Source: Micropterix aruncella
Taxonomy: Eukaryota; Arthropoda; Insecta; Lepidoptera; Micropterigidae
Reading direction: 5' to 3'
DNA length: 64,000 bases
Assembly (NCBI GenBank): GCA_944548615.1
Contig: OX155951.1
Coordinates: 22,537,953-22,601,952 of the forward strand
The notes below the pieces were generated by a model that worked only from the letters and a program-made list of their open reading frames with translations, had not been told where the DNA came from and ran no database searches. Every line of letters begins with the position of its first letter. Positions within the stretch are counted from its first letter, which is position 1. Shown here in pieces: positions 57,521 to 64,000 of this stretch. The position numbers and the translations under genes are program-made.

Positions 57521-58663
57521 TTAATATAATCAAGAAACATCTACATTAGCTCTTTTATTTGTCCAAGCTTTCACAAAAAAGAGTAATTGGGCGAAGTCAG
57601 TTTCATTCCCCACTAAGTCCTCATAACACAAAGGAAATACACATCCACTCATTCCACCAAACATAAGGCGCCTCCCATTCTCCAGAATCAGATTTTCCAA
57701 ATGACATTTTCTGCAGTTTTATTACTCGTTCCACAAGTGCACTAAGGGTCATCGATGCGTTCGGCATGTATGCTTTTCAATGTCCTTGGCCTCCAACAAG
57801 TTGTGTGGTAAGATGATCAAAATGCGACTTATCCTATATAATAAGTAGGGTAAGTGTTTTCTTTCGTAAAGTAAAACTCGATTATACTTGGACTTATTAT
57901 AAAAGACAAGATTAAATTAAATTCGGATTATCACAACGATGACAATAATCAATAGTTCATTAGTACTCTTTCTTAATCACCTATATTGAAACTAATTTCA
58001 TGTGGTCCTCTTTCTAACATAATAATGTCGCGTGTGGGTGCTTGAAAGAGATAAATGTGTCAGTGTTATACGCTACTTTCGGATACTTATATTGCATACT
58101 GACATGTTCAGCGGTTTAAACGTAGTAATTCGCTATGTCTATTCAAATTTTAAGTTTGGCGACGTTCGGCGCCATTTTTTTAATAAAAGTTCCCGTGTTC
58201 GGACGTGTTTTCTTTCTAGCTAAATGAGCTAGCTACGTAGGTGTATGAAAGAGGCAAATGGATTTCGTATGATAGGCAGCTGCGCCTTTCTGCTACATCA
58301 GCGGAGTGGGTTTGTTGACGTGGCTAACCTATTACTGAACAGTTACTTAATATGTTTATGTATCTAGATTCTATCACGAGCTTCAGCTTAGTGATACTAA
58401 TTGTTGACATTTAGTTTGTTCTCAGTTTTCACCTGTGATAAAGTAGAATATTCGTGTGTACCAAATTTGTAAATAATATTTTGTAGAATATTAGTGTGTA
58501 TGTAATTTAATAATATACTTACGACATAAAAAACATCGATTGTGTCACCCCAAGACTTTCCTGTCAAGTAGCCAGGAATTTAATTCATCTGAATATTAAT
58601 ATCATAAATCCTATCACAACCCCCTTCCCACCTCCAACCTAGCGCCACCCTTTTACCCTCGAA
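57521..58663. other. No recognisable feature
   Basis: No convincing frame. An AGAAACAAGAA/AAGAATCAAGAATCA local repeat lies near 57490-57520. Confidence 0.35.
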
Positions 58664-58800
58664 AATCGAAATCGACATCGACTTTTTCGACTTTTTCGCC
58701 TTGTACGACTTTTCCGAGTTTCCGAATTTTCCGACTTTTACTACTTTTCCGACTTTTCCTACTTTTTCCACATTTTCGACTTTTCGACTTTTCGAATTTT
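58664..58800 (+). repeat. Imperfect CGACTTTTC minisatellite
   Basis: About fourteen 9-10-bp units of the CGACTTTTC type (minus-strand translation is Lys/Val/Gly-rich, KVGKVGKVVKVGK). Directly adjoins the inverted ~118-bp unit at 58805-58955. Confidence 0.75.
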
Positions 58801-58804
58801 GTTG

Positions 58805-58955
58805 AGTAGTTTTCTCGTCCGGAGCCAACCCAGGGTACATCAGCCATTTCATGGTGAAACTTGGAAGTTGCTATCACAATTGAATGCGTACACAACATTT
58901 TATGTCTCTGGTGTTGACCGTTGAGGAGTTCCCTCGTCGGGAGTCAACCCTGGGG
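58805..58955 (-). repeat. Inverted copy of the ~118-bp unit seen at 6590-6955
   Basis: Read on the minus strand it gives the same block order: CCCAGGGTTGACTCCCGACG, GGAACTCCTCAACGGTCAAC, ACAT..AAATGTTGT, CATTCAATTGTGATAGCAAC and AAGTTTCACCATG. This shows the unit is dispersed across at least 52 kb. Confidence 0.65.
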
Positions 58956-59751
58956 GACGGATTTCAACCACAATCTTTTCAGCTCATGCCATGACCAAAT
59001 GATGCCTGCATGCCAAATTTCAGCTCAACAAAAGATCCAGCTCAGCTAACTTTGCAATACCTCTCTAGCGATCCGCTTTTGTCAAATCCAGCTACTCTTA
59101 TCTTGCTCCCGAATTACACAACAATCTACATATAAAAATTAAATATATTAAAAATATTCATACAGATTTAACATATAAAAATAGATTATGTGCATATCTT
59201 CTAAATTGCACATTGCATACATTGAATGTTTCTTTAGATAATTAGAGATTAAAAATAACAGGTATAAGTAGGTATATAAATGAGTTAAATTTGAAACAAA
59301 CTAGAATAATGTAGCACAGTGACTTATTATATTATATTGTTTCCGTGTGTTCTTTTTTTTTCTATAATTTTATTTGATGGTAATTTATTACTTTTATTAT
59401 ATTCTGAAATATTCTTGACGATTTTTTAAATATTTTTTGTGTATGTCTATTTTTACTTTTATTTTAGTTTTTTTTTTAATTTAATTTTATTATATTTTAA
59501 ATTACTTGCATTAGTTTATTGATAATATTATTTCATTTTGTTTCGAGTGTAGGTAAGTAAGACACTTTTTATTACAAATAAGTAAGATATTGTTTAAAAG
59601 ATTTCTCAAAATGACAATGAGTTGTTTACCTTAGAACATGTGGCAGCTTAGTTAGGTTTTGACTACTGTTAATTATATTATAACTATTAAAATTAATTTG
59701 AACTTGACTTTGAGAGAAATGTCTTCATTTAACTACCTGGAAAACTCACAC
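58956..59751. other. No recognisable feature
   Basis: AT-rich, T-rich runs near 59350-59540. Confidence 0.35.
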
Positions 59752-60040
59752 GGGCCCGGTGGCATAGTAGGTAGGTCGCCTGATCTTACATTGTAAGGTC
59801 CCGGGCTCGATTCCCGGCTGGGTCACCATTTTCCGTTGGGATCAAATTAACGGAATTGCATTTTTAATTCTGTCGATCGAATGTTATAACAAGACACACA
59901 CTTACAGACATGTTACACGCACTCATTTATATAACACGTCGTAGTAGGGTTGGTTGTAAGAGATTGTCATATGACAATAAACCCGCCCATTGTGACATTT
60001 TCACAATAAAGAGTATAAATAAACAAACAAACAAACAAAT
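59752..60040 (+). mobile_element. tRNA-derived SINE
   Basis: The head has a pol III A box (TGGCATAGTAGG, 59760-59771) and B box (GGCTCGATTCC, 59804-59814). It can fold as a tRNA: the acceptor GGCCCGG pairs with CTGGGTC, and a CCGGG/CCCGG T-arm is present. A ~200-bp unrelated body follows and the element ends in (AAAC)n at about 60018-60039. The non-tRNA tail and the odd anticodon loop rule out a functional tRNA. Confidence 0.85.
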
Positions 60041-60626
60041 CTACTTCGTACAGAAGCGACTTTTTCTTGTGTTACAGCTGTTTTTGGTCGACCTGCAGGC
60101 AGATGGTACTGTTGTAAAGGAGGCACGTCCGTGACGGAATTCTTAATACTAACGATATATTGTTGTTAAACTAGGTGCTTAACAATGTAAATAAAACATG
60201 CTTTAATGGTATATAATCCCAACATAAACATCTTCGACATTTGTGACGAATTTTGAAGAATCAACTTCTATTGCCTAAATGTTTTCTTTTTCTGCATAAA
60301 GATCAATAAAATACCAGTTGCCAACTAGTTATCTATTCAGATGCCAATTTGACCTGTAGTTATAAATTATGACAAAGTATTAGATTATCGATTACTTTGG
60401 TTTGCCCTAGTATGCAAGGTAATGAAAAAAATATATATTTTAATTTTATTTTAACATAACATGCGAAATTCACAAAATGGTCATACCAAGTAATGGTGCG
60501 AAGTAAACGACGACCCACATTCACATGACCATGCTCAGCGAATGCCCAACTAGGCCTAGTATAGCCTGTATCTGGGCATACGTTTTATTTTCAGACTTGG
60601 GTGGAGAAGCATAACTGACGTAGGAC
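60041..60626. other. No recognisable feature
   Basis: AT-rich. Nothing noticed. Confidence 0.35.
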
Positions 60627-60702
60627 ACATATACACACACACACATATACATATACACATATATACATATATACATATACATACTTACACATATATGTTA
60701 CA
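60627..60702 (+). repeat. (CA)n/(TA)n microsatellite
   Basis: Runs of ACAC and ATATAC dinucleotide repeats. Confidence 0.9.
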
Positions 60703-60782
60703 TTATGTTTATTATCTTATATCACATTTATGCAGGTATATTATTTTTAAGAGATGATTTGCAGAAGATCATTCTCTGTCCT

Positions 60783-61200
60783 TTTTTTTTTTAATAAAAA
60801 GTTACTTTCAACTTTTTTATGTCGTCATCAATACGGTTGAATATTTTGGGTGCGATAAAGTTTAATTGCTTTGGGCAAATGATGAATTAACTCGGGGAAC
60901 GGTATAATTCAAGCCTGAAAATGCTCTTGTAGTTCTGTGTTGCTGGATTCGTGGTCGTTTATCTAGGGTTCGATGGAAAAATATAAATGACTGTTTCACA
61001 AACAGCTGGCGTGTGTCTAACACCTTACTTTCTTGGAAAAGCATGTTAGAATCATATCGTGGGGGCCTTCTATTGACTACCCTCAACAAACGCTTTTGGG
61101 CTTTCACTAGAGGATCCAAGACAGATTTTGCACATGCTCCCCACGCTATTATTCCGTGCACCCATAAACCCTGACATAGGGCCATGTAAACCATTTTTAG
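60783..61200 (-). mobile_element. 3' end of a further LINE family
   Basis: The minus-strand frame 61194-60862 reads MVYMALCQGLWVHGIIAWGA, LVKAQKRLLRVVNRRPPRYD, then VLDTRQLFVKQSFIFFHRT and VPRVNSSFAQSN. After a frameshift it gives FIAPKIFNRIDDDIKKLKVT, a stop at about 60799 and an A-run (60783-60796 on the minus strand). This is the standard C-terminal region of Jockey/CR1-type ORF2. The element is strongly 5'-truncated, with one frameshift. Confidence 0.8.
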
Positions 61201-61811
61201 GAAGTTATTAGAAAGGACGTTGCCTAATTCTCTAAATATTTATGTAAATGAAAATATTCAAAGAGAAGACAAATATACAAGAGGAAGTTTTTTTATCACA
61301 ACATGTATTCTTAAACTTATCACTAAGCCTAGTTACTGCCTTTACACGATAAATCAAAAATGGCTTCCGGTTCTTTGTTCGACAACGCATTCTGGGATTC
61401 GTTTAGTATTATTCTCGAAAATGGACCCTAAATTTCTTCTGAAGGCAACTTTTATGTAGGTTTCGCTTTTATTTGTATCGATAAAGTTTATACTTTGTTT
61501 CCGGTCCGAGATGGCTTTTGGCCGCATCGAATCGATCTGCTTTAAGTATTGTCAATATAATATAAGGCATCGAAAGTGACGTCGTGTGGGCCATCGCAAA
61601 AAATATAAAACGTATGAGCTCAAACTAACTTTCCATTTTTGTATAAATGTAACTTTACCTATGTAATTTCTGTTTGGTTTTTACACTGGCCACTATGAAC
61701 TGTATTTATTTGTGTAAATACATAATTCAACACGAAGATTTAACTTGTCCCACGTCAATCCTTACAGAGTCGATTCTGAGTGATTGGTTGTTTTGGGGGT
61801 ATTTTTACCTT
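61201..61811. other. No recognisable feature
   Basis: Frame 61220-61459 is unrecognised. Confidence 0.35.
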
Positions 61812-61905
61812 TCACGTAGTTATTTTCAGCCACCTGAATAGGTGAGTGAGGCAAAGTGTCACGTAATTATTTTCAGCCACCTGAATAGGTGAGTGAGGCA
61901 AAGTG
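61812..61905 (+). repeat. 47-bp perfect tandem duplication (one mismatch)
   Basis: Two 47-bp units (61812-61858 and 61859-61905) differ at one base. Each contains TTATTTTCAG, 12 bases, then GTGAGT, so each has the look of a 3' splice site and a 5' splice site around a 12-nt segment. Confidence 0.85.
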
Positions 61906-62333
61906 AAATATACGATGCCTGTCGAAATGACCTTGTAAAGTAAGCGAAGGGTAACTTACAACAATTTATTTGACGTTTATAAAATAAGCCACGCCCGTGA
62001 CCGCCTATATCGAGCAATGTCGAAACGAAGCTTTATTTTAATATGTTCATTCATACGACCGCGAAAGCTATTTCACTTTATGTTCCCACGCCCACTAATG
62101 GGCCTGTCGCGCCTACGACTTCAATCCGAAAGTTACAGCAACACCCTTTCGATGTCGACTACGAACTCATAACTTATTCGTTATACTCGTACCTACATAC
62201 CCACCTACTAGTATCTATTTTACGTGCGACAAAATCTATATCAATTTAGCTGAGCGTCTCTAAATTATTCAGGGATTTATCAAACTATCTTTCTCCTTTC
62301 ATTAACTTTCTTCTTTTATCTTTCTTCCTTTCA
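61906..62333. other. No recognisable feature
   Basis: Frame 62043-62249 is unrecognised. Confidence 0.35.
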
Positions 62334-62337
62334 TTAA

Positions 62338-62579
62338 CCCGTCGAACGCCTACAGTGCCTATAGGCACTTAGCGTCGTTTGACAGGTGCGCGTAACTGTT
62401 TCGGCCAGCCCCTATATATATTATTATATAAATATATAATATACGCGACTAAAAAGATTACTTACTAGGTAACACGAAGGAATTAATTAAAAACGATGTT
62501 GTTAGTATTTACTTAGAAAATCGACCAAAAAGTTGCGGCGCAATTAATTTTTTGCGCGCGAAGGCTGGCTTTTGAGCGG
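62338..62579. mobile_element. piggyBac-type MITE flanked by TTAA (fourth)
   Basis: TTAA at 62334-62337 and 62580-62583. Ends CCCGTCGAACGCC and, reverse-complemented, CCGCTCAAAAGCC, an imperfect but recognisable inverted pair. A subterminal palindrome, AGTGCCTATAGGCACT, lies just inside the left end. Confidence 0.6.
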
Positions 62580-62583
62580 TTAA

Positions 62584-62783
62584 AAAATAACAACTTTACA
62601 ATATGATAAAATATAAAAGATAAAGAGGATTTAATTAAAATATATAAAGATAAATCAGTTTTTTACATAATAAGTGCATGTTATGTTTGTAGTTATACCA
62701 TGAATAGATACACATATAATAAATAGATACATAAATATAATAAATATTTACATAAGTATTTAAAGAAAAAAAATTGTTACATA
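62584..62783. other. AT-rich spacer
   Basis: Imperfect ATAAATA-rich repeats; nothing else seen. Confidence 0.35.
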
Positions 62784-63521
62784 TCTATACTAATATTATT
62801 TATAAAGATGTAATATTTGTAAGTTTGTAAGGTTTTATGTTTGTAGGTTTCTAAATTGGTATGTAAGGGGTAATCTTCGAAACTACTCATCCGATATTTA
62901 AAATTCTTTGGCTATTGGAAAACTCCAGTATCGATGAAAGCTATAAGCTATAAATTGTGATAAATGTTGGTTTTTAATACGCAACCATGATATTTGTAAA
63001 TCAAGTCGGAGAAAAATGACCTGGTGAGTTGGTATATGTGAAAACAATGTATGACATAAACATTGACCTCAGAGAGAACTATAAAAAAGGTCAGCAATAG
63101 CGTATATCTAACTTTTATATTTAAGCTATAATAACTGCTTTTATGTCTCAAAAATAAGAAAAATAAGAAGGCAGTATTTGTTGAAGACATTAGCAATCAA
63201 ATAAGAATACTGATCAAAATAAATTTATTTATTATCAAGGGTGGTTAATAAAGATAATATTAGCCATTTACTGTAAGATTTAGGTGGTATATTTATAGAG
63301 ATGTCATGAAATTACTAACGCGTGAAAGCACCCCGAAATACCTAGCAGGCGTTCAGTGGAAGATGCTTGTCTACGATATAGGTAGCGTGCATCTGAGGGG
63401 GGACGTCTTGCATTATATATCTAAACGTAGTATCTAAAAATTGGAAAATTGACGCAACCCTTCTTAATTTAACAAATCGATACGAAACTTCACGCGAAGC
63501 GAATCCGTGGGCAACAGCTAG
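62784..63521 (+). mobile_element. Non-autonomous Helitron-like element (plus strand)
   Basis: Begins TCTATACTAATATTAT after an A and ends GGGCAACAGCTAG before a T, fitting Helitron rules (5' TC, 3' CTRR, insertion between A and T). CACG...CGTG can pair about 13 nt from the end. The 5' portion includes the GGTAATCTTCGAAACTACTC and AAAATTCTTTGGCTATTGG blocks shared in kind with the element at 42202-42908. No coding. Confidence 0.7.
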
Positions 63522-64000
63522 TATTAAATACATACGTGCTATTATTGTCTCAGCACATTGATTTTGTTTCGCTTTTAATTATTTTTGTGATAGTGAATTG
63601 TTTAAACTGCGATTTGTTATAAAATATGTTAGAGAATCATAGCAGCCTATGGGATAGTTATAAGGGCGCATTATTCGGGGCGACCGCGCTGACGGAACAC
63701 ATCAAGATGTCGCACATTCAGTGTGTCGATAGACCATTCAAGCGACGCTGGCCAGGTGGTCGGGAAAATTCCGTTTGTGATTAAATAAGGAATTATTAGA
63801 AGTCGAATTTAGTACCATTCATCTCATTTTTAGGCTCCAAAGAGATCAGATTTATCACGGTAGCTATGAAAACGAAAACCCTTCAGGAATCTGAGTCACC
63901 CACCGGTGTATCGTCCACTGTATTAATTAAATTTCAGAAACATATTTTTTATAGCCAGGACATTATCTTTGTTAAGAAGGAATGAAAAAGCTGGATATCA
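63522..64000. other. No recognisable feature
   Basis: The window ends here without a recognisable gene. Confidence 0.35.

Noticed and set aside
59752..59827. A functional tRNA gene
   Set aside because: It folds like a tRNA, but position 33 of the anticodon loop is C, the T-loop is altered, and it is followed by a SINE body and (AAAC)n tail.
1..64000. CRISPR arrays, bacterial operons, phage or integrated viral genes
   Set aside because: No regularly spaced repeats with unique spacers, no prokaryotic gene organisation, and no viral protein motif was recognised.

Overview
The window looks like repeat-rich, gene-poor chromosomal DNA from an insect, most likely a moth or butterfly (Lepidoptera). 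The base composition is AT-rich. There are no bacterial-style operons, but there are eukaryotic splice sites and an arthropod-type core promoter. Transposable-element debris is dense: mariner/Tc1, non-LTR retrotransposons, a tRNA-derived SINE, TTAA-flanked piggyBac-type MITEs, and Helitron-like repeats whose ends resemble those common in lepidopteran genomes. The order-level call is an inference from repeat types; no host marker gene is present.

Layout. 0-2 kb: a broken minus-strand gene for a protein with an XPG-like 'HAFSGCDSTS' block and a C-terminal cysteine-rich CXC domain. It sits between inverted copies of one >500-bp repeat, so it appears to be cargo or core of a long-TIR DNA transposon; another end of the same repeat lies at 38.4-39.0 kb. 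2.9-5.3 kb: a mariner with both TIRs, and a second mariner fragment. 6-9.3 kb: a TTAA MITE, a ~118-bp minisatellite, and a non-LTR retrotransposon. 10-16.4 kb: a TA-flanked MITE, a second TTAA MITE and a decayed Tc1-like transposase. 17.2-18.4 kb: a large imperfect inverted repeat whose loop carries a 5S rRNA-like sequence; its arm sequence recurs as a dispersed family at 28.4 and 36.8-37.7 kb. 19.7-27.3 kb: the only well-preserved gene, a five-exon Mutator-like transposase-domain gene (21.1-23.6 kb) with TATA, initiator and DPE-like elements, surrounded by two LINE families in nested inverted arrangement.

28-44 kb: a candidate host exon, a hAT-type MITE nested in a TTA-flanked MITE, several foldback MITEs, a hairpin, and a Helitron-like element. 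44.5-47.3 kb: two nearly identical LTR-like direct repeats 2.6 kb apart. 47.9-49.1 kb: a decayed reverse transcriptase. 50.5 kb: a GC-rich block with a candidate exon. 51.8-64 kb: another long-TIR MITE, a reverse transcriptase split by a TTAA MITE, a SINE, another LINE tail, a further TTAA MITE, and a Helitron-like element.

Almost everything coding is transposon-derived and frameshifted. The exception is the Mutator-like gene, whose four introns all have GT-AG ends and which reads open through exon 4. Long stretches (for example 10.7-14.9, 30.7-33.0, 34.5-36.7 and 53-56.9 kb) hold nothing I can recognise.
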